A stretch of DNA of 48,878 bases, from contig CALXOA010000116.1 in the NCBI GenBank assembly GCA_944389895.1, positions 1 to 48,878 of the forward strand. The letters run 5' to 3'. The position numbers and the translations under genes were made by a program. The DNA is from an uncultured Victivallis sp. Lineage in GTDB: Bacteria > Verrucomicrobiota > Lentisphaeria > Victivallales > Victivallaceae. Below, one piece after another: positions 26,402 to 34,192 of this stretch. Within the stretch, counting starts at the first letter, position 1; each line of letters opens with the position of its first letter. The notes under the pieces are model-generated. The model worked only from the letters and a program-made list of their open reading frames with translations, made no database searches and was not told the DNA's origin.

Positions 26402-27913
26402 ATGTGTAGACTTCTGTTTGCAGCAGCATTTCTCTTCACGGGAATCGCGGCATTGGCGGAGCTTCCATTTACCTGGGAGGCGAAAACCGAAGGGAGCAGG
26501 CTTGTCATCTCCGCCAGAGTCGCGCCCGCTCATTATTTTTATGCGGACACACTGGAGTTTGAAGTCACCGGGGCAGACGGAAAATCGCTGGCTCCGGCAT
26601 CGGCACCGGAACCGACATCGCACAACGACGATTTTTTCGGTGAAACAGCGGTTTATCCGGCGGGCGTCTGGAACTGGGAGTTTGATGGAACTCCACCTTA
26701 TCGCGCCTCGGTCTCCTTCCAGGGATGCCGCGCCGCCGAGGGGGACAAACCGGCGATGTGTTTTCTCCCGCAAACACTTGCGTTGACCGGGTCGGAAACA
26801 CCTGTGGAAAAACTTGCGGGACGCCTGGAGGATGCCGCGGTCGACAACGCCGGGTTCCGGTTCGAACGTAAAGCGGTCGGACTCCTTGATGTCACCGGTT
26901 TTGCCCGTTTCCTTGACGGCGGCGATGAAACAACTGCAGGAGGAACCGCCTCCCCGTTTGCCGATCAGGCCTGGTTCTGGATCATTCTATTCACGCTGCT
27001 CGGGGGACTCGGTCTCAACCTGACACCCTGCGTTCTGCCGATGATTCCGGTGAATCTCGCCATCATCGGAGCCGCCGGCGGAGAACGATTCACCGGCTTC
27101 CGGCGCGGCCTCGCCTACGGCGTCGGGATGGCCGCAGCCTACGGCATTCTCGGAGTTGCGGTAATTCTGACCGGAGCGCAATTCGGCGCACTCAACAGCT
27201 CCAGCTGGTTCAACTTTACGATAGCGACCGTATTTCTGGTGCTGGCGCTGGCGATGTTCGGTGCGTTCAACATCGACTTCTCCGGCCGGATCGCGGTAAA
27301 ACCGAGCCGCATTCCGGGAGGAAGAACTGTTGTGGCTCTGATCATGGGAGCAGTTGCCGCGTTGCTTGCGGGAGCCTGCGTCGCTCCGGTGGTGATCTCG
27401 GTACTGGTTTTCGCAACGGAACGTTACCAGGGCGGAAACTGGATCGCTCTCGGGCTGCCGTTTCTGCTCGGGCTCGGGATGGCTCTACCGTGGCCTTTCG
27501 CCGGAGCGGGCATCGGAGTATTGCCGAAACCCGGCCGTTTCATGGTTGCCGTAAAATATATATTCGGAGTGGTCATCCTTGTCGCAGCCCTCTATTACGG
27601 CTGGGTCGGCTATACGCTGCTGCCCGGCAGATTTTCTCCGGAAGTGGAAATTGCCCGGCTCGAGGAAGCACTCGCAACGGCGCGCGCCGAGAACAAACCG
27701 GTTCTGATCGATTTCTGGGCAACCTGGTGCAAGAACTGTCGCAGCATGTCTGAGAATGTGCTGCCGGCACCGGAAATCCGGGAACGCCTCAATCGCTTTG
27801 TCTTCGTGAAATTCCAGGCCGAAGAGCTCTCAGCACCCGGAGTCGCCGGACTGTTGCGGAAATACGAAATCCCGGGGCTGCCGGCGTTTGTGATCCTGAC
27901 GCCGCAGCCTTGA
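26402..27913 (+). CDS. dsbD: Thiol:disulfide interchange protein DsbD, probably frameshifted near its end
   Basis: DsbD carries electrons from cytoplasmic thioredoxin across the membrane to periplasmic partners. The 503-residue frame has a signal peptide, an N-terminal alpha domain with Cys109 and Cys120, a membrane domain with about eight helices including Cys210 (TPCVLPMIPV) and Cys326 (GACVAP), and a C-terminal thioredoxin-like gamma domain with Cys443-Lys-Asn-Cys446. The two alpha-domain cysteines are farther apart than in well-studied DsbD. The frame stops soon after the cis-proline loop (GLPAFVIL), too early for the gamma fold; a +1 shift at about 27910 continues 32 codons to TAA 28008-28010. 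GTG 26399 is an alternative start. Confidence 0.88.
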   Translation: MCRLLFAAAFLFTGIAALAELPFTWEAKTEGSRLVISARVAPAHYFYADTLEFEVTGADGKSLAPASAPEPTSHNDDFFGETAVYPAGVWNWEFDGTPPYRASVSFQGCRAAEGDKPAMCFLPQTLALTGSETPVEKLAGRLEDAAVDNAGFRFERKAVGLLDVTGFARFLDGGDETTAGGTASPFADQAWFWIILFTLLGGLGLNLTPCVLPMIPVNLAIIGAAGGERFTGFRRGLAYGVGMAAAYGILGVAVILTGAQFGALNSSSWFNFTIATVFLVLALAMFGAFNIDFSGRIAVKPSRIPGGRTVVALIMGAVAALLAGACVAPVVISVLVFATERYQGGNWIALGLPFLLGLGMALPWPFAGAGIGVLPKPGRFMVAVKYIFGVVILVAALYYGWVGYTLLPGRFSPEVEIARLEEALATARAENKPVLIDFWATWCKNCRSMSENVLPAPEIRERLNRFVFVKFQAEELSAPGVAGLLRKYEIPGLPAFVILTPQP

Positions 27914-28048
27914 ACGTGTCAAGACGTCGCAGAAGGCGGAAAAAATCCGCCATCTTTCCGGCGTCATCGCTCGCTTTCACGCGTACCGTGGATTACATTA
28001 TCCCTTGTAAGATTTGATCTTTTTTCGGAACAGGGAGGGTTCCACGCG

Positions 28049-29125
28049 ATGCCGGAAATCTTGTTTTCGCCGATCAATATCGGTACGATGAGTGTAAAAA
28101 ACCGTTTCGTCCGTTCTGCCACCCACGAAGGAATGCTCGGCGAAGACGGACTCTACAACGAGCGACTCGGCGACCTCTACACTCGACTCGCGGAAAACGA
28201 TGTCGGGCTGATCATCAGCGGCCATGCCTTTGTAACTCCCGGAGGACGTGCAAGCCGAAATCAGGCCGCAGCCGGTCGTGACGAATGCGTCCGGAAATGG
28301 CTTCCGGTCACCAGTCGGATTCACGCGGCCGGAGGAAAAATCGCCCTGCAACTCGCCCACGCCGGGGGATACGCCTGCGATTCGATAACAGCCGCGGGGC
28401 CATCGGAATTTGCCCCCTCGCCGGGGAGATCTCATTGCCGGGAGATGACGCTTCATGAGATCAGGGAGACGATTGAGCGTTTCATTGAAGCCGCGGTACG
28501 AGCCCGGGAGGGTGGATTTGACGCAGTCCAGATTCACGCCGCACACGGTTATCTCCTGAGTCAGTTTCTGTCGGGCTATTACAATCGCCGGACCGACGAA
28601 TACGGCGGAACGCCGGAGAAACGTGCGCGAATGCTCTGCGAGGTTCTCTCCGGAATCCGGCGGGCGGTCGGCCCGGAGTTTCCGATTCTGGTAAAACTGA
28701 ACAGCGAGGATTTCACCCCGGGTGGTCTCGCCGCAAATGAGTGTGTCGAACTCTGCCGAAAACTGGAGACACTCGGGCTTGACGCAGTGGAGCTCTCCGG
28801 CGGGCTTCCGGTCTCACCCCGGGCGTTTCATCCAATCCGGCCTGCCGGAGAACCGCCCTACTACCGGGAAACAGCACGCCGGGTCAAAGCGGCGCTGTCG
28901 ATTCCGGTCATTCTGGTCGGCGGGATCGGGGATTTCGACACCGCCCGGGACCTGGTCTGGGAAAAGAGTTGCGACCTGGTTTCATTCTCCCGACCGCTGA
29001 TTCGCGAACCGGAACTCATCCGGCGCTGGAGATCCGGGGAGTTCCGACCGACCACGTGCGTCCGGTGCAACGCCTGCCTGCGCCCGATCCTCACCGGTCG
29101 CTCGTTCGGCTGTCCGCGCAACTGA
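28049..29125 (+). CDS. NADH:flavin oxidoreductase, Old Yellow Enzyme family
   Basis: The 358-residue protein is a single FMN-binding TIM barrel. It begins LFSPINIGTMSVKNRFVRSA, has the substrate-binding pair in QIHAAHGYLLSQFLSGYYNR, and the phosphate-binding VILVGGIGDFDTARDLV and CDLVSFSRPLIREPEL motifs. Near the end CVRCNACL followed by one more Cys resembles the Fe-S cluster ligands of 2,4-dienoyl-CoA reductase relatives, although the FAD/NAD domains of those enzymes are missing. GGAGG precedes ATG 28049. If the dsbD frame is restored the gap is only 38 bases, so it may be in that operon. The substrate is unknown. Confidence 0.88.
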   Translation: MPEILFSPINIGTMSVKNRFVRSATHEGMLGEDGLYNERLGDLYTRLAENDVGLIISGHAFVTPGGRASRNQAAAGRDECVRKWLPVTSRIHAAGGKIALQLAHAGGYACDSITAAGPSEFAPSPGRSHCREMTLHEIRETIERFIEAAVRAREGGFDAVQIHAAHGYLLSQFLSGYYNRRTDEYGGTPEKRARMLCEVLSGIRRAVGPEFPILVKLNSEDFTPGGLAANECVELCRKLETLGLDAVELSGGLPVSPRAFHPIRPAGEPPYYRETARRVKAALSIPVILVGGIGDFDTARDLVWEKSCDLVSFSRPLIREPELIRRWRSGEFRPTTCVRCNACLRPILTGRSFGCPRN

Positions 29126-29143
29126 TCCGGAGTTCCACCGGAA

Positions 29144-29165
29144 CGGTCGGAGGTTGACCCGACCG
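29144..29165. repeat. Inverted repeat overlapping the -35 box of the HlyD-like gene
   Basis: CGGTCGG (29144-29150) and CCGACCG (29159-29165) are perfect 7-bp arms with an 8-base spacer that contains most of the -35 box. It may be an operator or the terminator of the oxidoreductase gene; the following T-tract belongs to the promoter. Confidence 0.5.
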
Positions 29166-29182
29166 CTCCGGTATGCTATATT
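29154..29182 (+). promoter_or_regulatory. Sigma-70 promoter of the HlyD-like gene
   Basis: TTGACC (29154-29159) and TATATT (29177-29182) are separated by 17 bases, 45 bases before ATG 29228. Confidence 0.65.
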
Positions 29183-29227
29183 TTTGCAGGAGACAAAATC
29201 CTGCCGGGTGCAGGAGAGAGGAAATAC

Positions 29228-30637
29228 ATGTTCTTCATACGTTCATTCACCTTGTGTACAGCGGTTTTGGCCGCCGTTTCCGATGTCGCATTCACCGAAG
29301 AACCAGCCGTGGAGCCGCAGGAGAGTTACTTCACGCTGCAGGCGGCCAGCCCCTGGAAATACACCATTGAAGGAACTGTACAGCCCGCCCGTACCTCTCA
29401 GGTCTCCTTTGAAGGCAAGGGACGGCTCAGATACATCGCACCGACCGGACAGGCGGTTCGAGGCCAGGTGCTGCGCGCCGACGGCAGTGCCGCCGTTCCC
29501 GGCGACCTGCTCGCACGACAAGATACCGACATCCCGGAAAGCGATGTTCGAATTGCGGAAATGCTGCTCAAGCGGGCGGAATCGGTATTGAAGGAGCGTC
29601 AGGAGAATTTTCTGCGCGATAAGGCTCTGACGGAAAAGAAAGCGGTCAGCGCACGGCAGTTTCTGGAAACCAGCATGCTCTACGAAACCGCGCGGATCGA
29701 CCGCGACAAGGCGAAGCTCGACCTTCTGCGCGCCCGGCAGGTGCTTGAGAGCTGTTCCATCTACGCTCCATTCGACGCGATCGTCGAAGAAACCTATTGT
29801 TCGGACGGCAGTTCGGTCGACGTCGGGACCCCGGTCCTGAAGATCCGGATGGAAAATCCGGCAAAAATCGTCGTTCCTCTTGATGACCGCACCATTGCGG
29901 GATTTGACCGCAGTACCCGGATTCTGATCTATCCCGCCGGAGGGAATGCACCGGTTCCGGCACGACTGGAGGGACCGGTGCTTGAAGGAAACGTATTCGA
30001 GTGCTATGCGGACAACCCGCTGGTCAGCGCTCCCGCCCGGAGCCGGGATGGACACCTTCTGACCGCGATCGACCGGCTCGGGAGCGTCAGAGTCCTGCCG
30101 GGCCGGGCCGAGGGAGCCGCGCTCTGGGTCTCCAACGAAATGCTCCATCGGGAGGGAGAACAATACTTCGTATGGCGTGTCCGCGACGGACGGAATGCCC
30201 CGGCAAGGTTGCCGGTCCCAGCCTTCCTCCGGCTTGAGAAGGTCACTGTCAAACCGCTCGATCTCGAGCTGGTGTACGGCAATCTGCAGCTTCGCGGCAT
30301 CGCCTCCGGTTCCGGGCTGACGGGTGACGACCTGCTCGCGGCCGACGTACCGGCGGACGCCACAGACGGCGGGCTTGCAGTCTGTCGCCGGAGGCACCGG
30401 CTCTTTCAGCCGGGGCAGAAGGTGAAGGTGGAATTTTCAGGCGCAGTGGAGCCCGGAGTCTTTACCGTTCCCGCCGGGTTGCTGCAGCTCGACAGTGCCA
30501 CAGGAGCCCGTTCTCTGCTGGTGGCGGAAAAGGATGGGCAACGCATCCTGCCGGTCACCCTGCTTGCGCGCGAAGGAGAAAATGCCCGCATCTACGCTCC
30601 GGAATTGAAGGCGGGGCAGAAAATTCTCCATCCCTGA
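29228..30637 (+). CDS. HlyD/RND-type periplasmic adaptor-like protein
   Basis: The 469-residue protein has a signal peptide (about residues 1-23) and the layout of membrane-fusion proteins: a half lipoyl-like motif (VSFEGKGRLRYIAPTGQAVRGQ), a coiled-coil hairpin rich in Ala, Glu, Lys and Arg (about 100-170, RIAEMLLKRAESVLKERQ), the second half-motif (SIYAPFDAIVEETYCSDGSS with a following VDVGTPVLKI) and beta-barrel domains. Such proteins link an inner-membrane pump to an outer-membrane channel, but neither partner is next to it. It has its own promoter and is followed by the rhamnosidase-like gene. Substrate unknown. Confidence 0.75.
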   Translation: MFFIRSFTLCTAVLAAVSDVAFTEEPAVEPQESYFTLQAASPWKYTIEGTVQPARTSQVSFEGKGRLRYIAPTGQAVRGQVLRADGSAAVPGDLLARQDTDIPESDVRIAEMLLKRAESVLKERQENFLRDKALTEKKAVSARQFLETSMLYETARIDRDKAKLDLLRARQVLESCSIYAPFDAIVEETYCSDGSSVDVGTPVLKIRMENPAKIVVPLDDRTIAGFDRSTRILIYPAGGNAPVPARLEGPVLEGNVFECYADNPLVSAPARSRDGHLLTAIDRLGSVRVLPGRAEGAALWVSNEMLHREGEQYFVWRVRDGRNAPARLPVPAFLRLEKVTVKPLDLELVYGNLQLRGIASGSGLTGDDLLAADVPADATDGGLAVCRRRHRLFQPGQKVKVEFSGAVEPGVFTVPAGLLQLDSATGARSLLVAEKDGQRILPVTLLAREGENARIYAPELKAGQKILHP

Positions 30638-30761
30638 ATCCAACGCTCTCGGCGACCGGCAGAACGATATCCGCGGCTGTTTCACAAAGGCGGCATGCCG
30701 TGGAGGGAAAGCATATCTCGGCCGGACACGAAAAAACCGAACACGAGGAGTTGAAAAAAAC

Positions 30762-32294
30762 ATGTATTTCAGCGAAGCCCCCCGCTGGGCGGCGGAAGCA
30801 ATCCGGTTGCGACCGGAACTTCGTCACCGGAGTCTGACACCGACCGGCCTGATACGAATCGAGGCCGATCCGACCGCCTGGCAGGGGTGGAAAGCCGTTC
30901 CCGCAGGCCCCCTGGAAGAAGTATTCGACGTCGAGCTGCCACGCAGCTGGTCATACACCTTTGATTTCGGAGAGTACTGCGTTGGTTACATTGAGATCGG
31001 GTTCGGATTTTCCCGTCGGATTGACGCCCCGTTCCGTTTCCGGATCAAACTTGCCGAAACGCCGTTTGAAATGGCTTCCGACTTCGATTCCTATCGAGGA
31101 GGGCTCGGTCGTGGCTGGCTTCAGGAGGAAAGTTTTGTTTTCGATGCGCCGCCGCCGGTGATCCGGCTGCCTCGCCGCTATGCCTTCCGCTACCTCAGGC
31201 TCACCGTCGAATCCAACTCCTCCTACTACGCGGTCAGCCTGAAGAGCCTTCGGTGTGACGCCGTCAGTTCCGCCGATCCCGACCGCCTCACTTCGCTTCC
31301 GACCGGCTGTGACGAGCTCGACCGTTCCATTGACCGGATCGGGAGCGCCACGCTGGCGGCCTGCATGCAGACCTGTTACGAGGACGGACCGAAACGGGAT
31401 CGTCGCCTCTGGCTCGGGGACCTGCGCCTTCAGGCGCTGGCGGACTATACCCGGTTCCGCAACTTCAACCTGATCCGCCGCTGCCTGTTGCTCTTCGCTG
31501 CCGCAACAGACGAAGAGGGCCGGGTGCCGGCCTGCGTCTATTCTGACGAGCCGATGCCGGCGGCAGGGAACTTCATCTTCGATTACGGAGTGCTCTTCGG
31601 CGATATTCTGCTGGACCATCTGCGCGCCGGCGGGGATATCGGTTTCATACGCGACCTCTGGCCGGTTGCGAAACGACAATGCGAACTTGCGCTTGAGGAT
31701 TTCGAGGATGATCTCTTCCTCGACCGCCACCGTCACTGGCTCTTCATCGACTGGCAGGACGGTCTGGAAAAAGAGTGTGCCATCCAGGGGGTGGTAACTT
31801 ACGCCTTCGCCCGGACCGGCGAGCTCGCCGCGGAGCTCGGATGTGAGGCGGAAGTTCTGGAATATCCGGTGATCGCCGCACGGATGCGCGCAGCCGCCCG
31901 GGAGAAATGGTTCGACGAGAGGGCCGGGTTCTTCCGGTCCGGGGCGTCCCGCCAGCTCTCCTGGGCCTCGCAGATCTGGATGGCTCTCGCCGGAACATTG
32001 ACGGAAGCGGAAACCATCGATCTTCTCCGGCGCACCATTGCCGGGACCGGACTGGTGAAACCGGGCGGCCCCTACCTTTACAACCAGATGGTTCTCGCAC
32101 TCGAAAGAGCGGGACTTCACGACGATGCCCGCCGGCTGACGCGAGACTACTGGGGAAAAATGGCGGAACTCGGCGCAGACACCTTCTGGGAAGTGTTCCT
32201 GCCGGAAGAGCCGTTGCGCACCCCCTACGGCGATCCGATGGTAAACAGCCACTGCCACGCCTGGAGTACCCCCGTATACCATTTCCGCGCCTGA
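30762..32294 (+). CDS. GH78-like alpha-L-rhamnosidase-type protein
   Basis: The 510-residue protein lacks a signal peptide. It shares the GH78 hallmark in the form YEDGPKRDRRLWLGDLRLQA near residue 205, a preceding beta-sandwich region (about 45-165) and the (alpha/alpha)6 repeats (about 170-505), with HWLFIDWQDGLEKECAIQG later and a final GADTFWEVF and NSHCHAWSTP. It is compact like the GH78 protein at 696-2348 but only distantly similar to it. ATG 30762 follows GAGGAG by about 10 bases. No promoter was clear in the 124-base gap before it. A strong hairpin follows. Activity on rhamnosides is inferred from family. Confidence 0.72.
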   Translation: MYFSEAPRWAAEAIRLRPELRHRSLTPTGLIRIEADPTAWQGWKAVPAGPLEEVFDVELPRSWSYTFDFGEYCVGYIEIGFGFSRRIDAPFRFRIKLAETPFEMASDFDSYRGGLGRGWLQEESFVFDAPPPVIRLPRRYAFRYLRLTVESNSSYYAVSLKSLRCDAVSSADPDRLTSLPTGCDELDRSIDRIGSATLAACMQTCYEDGPKRDRRLWLGDLRLQALADYTRFRNFNLIRRCLLLFAAATDEEGRVPACVYSDEPMPAAGNFIFDYGVLFGDILLDHLRAGGDIGFIRDLWPVAKRQCELALEDFEDDLFLDRHRHWLFIDWQDGLEKECAIQGVVTYAFARTGELAAELGCEAEVLEYPVIAARMRAAAREKWFDERAGFFRSGASRQLSWASQIWMALAGTLTEAETIDLLRRTIAGTGLVKPGGPYLYNQMVLALERAGLHDDARRLTRDYWGKMAELGADTFWEVFLPEEPLRTPYGDPMVNSHCHAWSTPVYHFRA

Positions 32295-32312
32295 GACGGA
32301 TCCCCACCAGCC

Positions 32313-32351
32313 GGAGCCGCCGACGTTTTTTTGAAAAACTTCAGCGGCTCC
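32313..32351. terminator. Terminator hairpin between the GH78-like gene and cassette 3
   Basis: GGAGCCGC (32313-32320) pairs with GCGGCTCC (32344-32351), and inside it GTTTTT and AAAAAC form a second stem. The right arm ends one base before the -35 box of the next promoter. Confidence 0.6.
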
Positions 32352-32352
32352 C

Positions 32353-32380
32353 TTGACATTTCTTCTTTTTCGGGTATAAT
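32353..32380 (+). promoter_or_regulatory. Sigma-70 promoter of cassette 3
   Basis: TTGACA (32353-32358) and TATAAT (32375-32380) are both perfect consensus boxes with a 16-base spacer, 64 bases before the regulator start. Confidence 0.8.
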
Positions 32381-32389
32381 TATAACAGT

Positions 32390-32410
32390 TATAGAAAATT
32401 GTTTTCTATA
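32390..32410. promoter_or_regulatory. Operator palindrome of cassette 3
   Basis: Perfect 9-bp arms TATAGAAAA and TTTTCTATA enclose a 3-base centre, beginning 10 bases after the -10 box and covering the early transcribed region. The position matches LacI-type autorepression. No second copy was noticed in the window. Confidence 0.7.
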
Positions 32411-32443
32411 GGAACAAAATCCTTCTTTTTTCTCGAGCTGATC

Positions 32444-33448
32444 ATGACACTGAAGAACATTGCGGCGGAACTCGGAGTTTCGCCATCGACCATAAGCCGG
32501 GTTCTGCACGGTTACAACAAGAATTTCTCGGTGGCGCCTGAAGTTCGCGAAAGAATCCTTGAAAAAGTACGCGAATCCGGTTATCGGGCCAATCCGGTAT
32601 TCAGTTCGATTCGCTCCTGCAGGAACCGGCAGATTGCATTCCTTTTTGCCGGGAGCAAGTTCGCCAATCAGGGCTCGGTATTGAGTACCGCAATCGATGT
32701 GATGGCAAAAGAACTAGCCCGGCTGCAGTACGAGTTCAACTACTCCTTCAGCCTGGATGTACCGAACCGCGGTTATGAGCTTCCACTCTGGCGTGCCGCC
32801 GGAATGATCGTTCCCCATGTAACCGCGCCTGAAGAACTGGCGGCCATTGAACAGAGCGGTATTCCGTACGCGGTTTTCAATGGTGTGGCGGGGAACCTCG
32901 GCTGCGCGGTGATGAGTGACGAACCCTACAATACCCGTCTGCTGCTTGACCGGCTGACCTCTCTCGGGCACCGCCGGATTCTCTATGTGAATTTTCCTCC
33001 GATTCCAGCAGCACATTACAGCCTGGCCGAACGGCGGAATACGTTTTTCGCCTATTGCCGTGAAAAGGGCCTACCAGAGCTTCCGGAACAATGCAACTAT
33101 ACCCCGGAGGGCCAGGAGGCGACCATTCACGCCATTGAAACCTTGCATCCTACCGCAGTGATCTGTTACGAATCCGGCAGTGCACAGAAAATTCTTCACG
33201 CGGCCTGGGAACACGGCATCCGGATCCCGGAACAACTCAGCGTCGCGGCCTTCAACGACGAAGCAATGCTCAACTTCACAATTCCACCGCTGACCAGAAT
33301 CCGGATTCCGGCGGTTGAGATGGGGGTTGAAACAGTTCGCCAGCTGATGCTCCGAATCGAAAAAAAGAGCGTACCGGACAACCTGATCCCGCGTATTCGC
33401 GGTACACTTGTGGAGGGCGGCTCCATTGCTCCTCCGCCCGGCAACTGA
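32444..33448 (+). CDS. LacI-family transcriptional regulator, cassette 3
   Basis: The protein has 334 residues from ATG 32444; the frame extends 15 codons upstream through the operator, which would not be translated normally. It has a helix-turn-helix ([20 protein letters not shown]), an unusual hinge ([17 protein letters not shown], without the common ARxL pattern) and the ligand-binding domain with [10 protein letters not shown] and [11 protein letters not shown]. The Shine-Dalgarno sequence is weak. It is followed after 38 bases by the pseudopilin and then the 1121-residue hydrolase, its likely regulon. Confidence 0.88.
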   Translation: MTLKNIAAELGVSPSTISRVLHGYNKNFSVAPEVRERILEKVRESGYRANPVFSSIRSCRNRQIAFLFAGSKFANQGSVLSTAIDVMAKELARLQYEFNYSFSLDVPNRGYELPLWRAAGMIVPHVTAPEELAAIEQSGIPYAVFNGVAGNLGCAVMSDEPYNTRLLLDRLTSLGHRRILYVNFPPIPAAHYSLAERRNTFFAYCREKGLPELPEQCNYTPEGQEATIHAIETLHPTAVICYESGSAQKILHAAWEHGIRIPEQLSVAAFNDEAMLNFTIPPLTRIRIPAVEMGVETVRQLMLRIEKKSVPDNLIPRIRGTLVEGGSIAPPPGN

Positions 33449-33486
33449 TCCGATTTGCGTCATCCTTAACTCAGGGAGTGAAGATC

Positions 33487-34107
33487 ATGAGAAAACATTT
33501 TACATTGATTGAGTTGCTGGTTGTAATGGCGATCATCGCGATTCTGGCGGCAATGCTGCTGCCGGCATTGAACCAGGCACGGGCAAGAGGAGAGGCCATC
33601 AGTTGTATTAACACCTTGAAGAACCTTGGTCACATGTTCAATTTCTATGCAGACGACAACAACGGCCTGCTTCCAGCGGTCAACCGGGACGGCAGCGGCG
33701 AGGGATTCTGGACGTTCCAGGTGGCACCTTATTACAACTGCAACGATCTGAGCTGGGAACAGCGGCTCAAGGACCTGGCGGAAGCAGGCCTGCGCTGCAA
33801 GACAGGTGCCGCCCTGCATGGCCTGAACAATCCGAACTACGGAATGTGCGCTCCGAAAAACGTACTGAACACTCCGCCAAAACTCTCGTCGATTCAGGCC
33901 CCCTCTCTGCTCTGTCTGGCAGCGGACGCGAACTGGAGCAGCAGCGGCTGGTACAACAGCCATATCGCCTACTCCTGCCGCCCTGATCCGATACATCCCG
34001 GGGGGACCTCCAATATCCTCTACTATGATTTTCACGTAAATGCCAGAAACAGAGCGGAAATACCAAGCGACGGCAATGACGTGTTCTGGACCGGGGAGAC
34101 CCAGTGA
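33487..34107 (+). CDS. Prepilin-type N-terminal domain protein (pseudopilin), cassette 3
   Basis: The 206-residue protein has a very short leader, MRKH, before [19 protein letters not shown], so the -1 residue is His rather than Gly, with Glu at mature position 5. The rest is a small globular domain with several cysteines ending in [20 protein letters not shown], a variant of the His...Asp-x-His C-terminal element. GGGAG stands 8 bases before ATG 33487; a GTG at 33478 is an alternative. It lies between its regulator and the large hydrolase gene. A role in secretion or a surface fibre is inferred. Confidence 0.82.
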   Translation: MRKHFTLIELLVVMAIIAILAAMLLPALNQARARGEAISCINTLKNLGHMFNFYADDNNGLLPAVNRDGSGEGFWTFQVAPYYNCNDLSWEQRLKDLAEAGLRCKTGAALHGLNNPNYGMCAPKNVLNTPPKLSSIQAPSLLCLAADANWSSSGWYNSHIAYSCRPDPIHPGGTSNILYYDFHVNARNRAEIPSDGNDVFWTGETQ

Positions 34108-34192
34108 TCAAATTCCCGCCGGAAAACCGTCACCAGAAACAAAATTCAGGCAAAATCCTCTCAATCGTTTTCCAATCAAGGAGTTTGTTGCA

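Noticed and set aside
27935..27951. GGCGGA-AAAAA-TCCGCC hairpin as dsbD terminator
   Set aside because: The stem is short, no T-tract follows, and it lies inside the probable frameshifted coding extension of dsbD.
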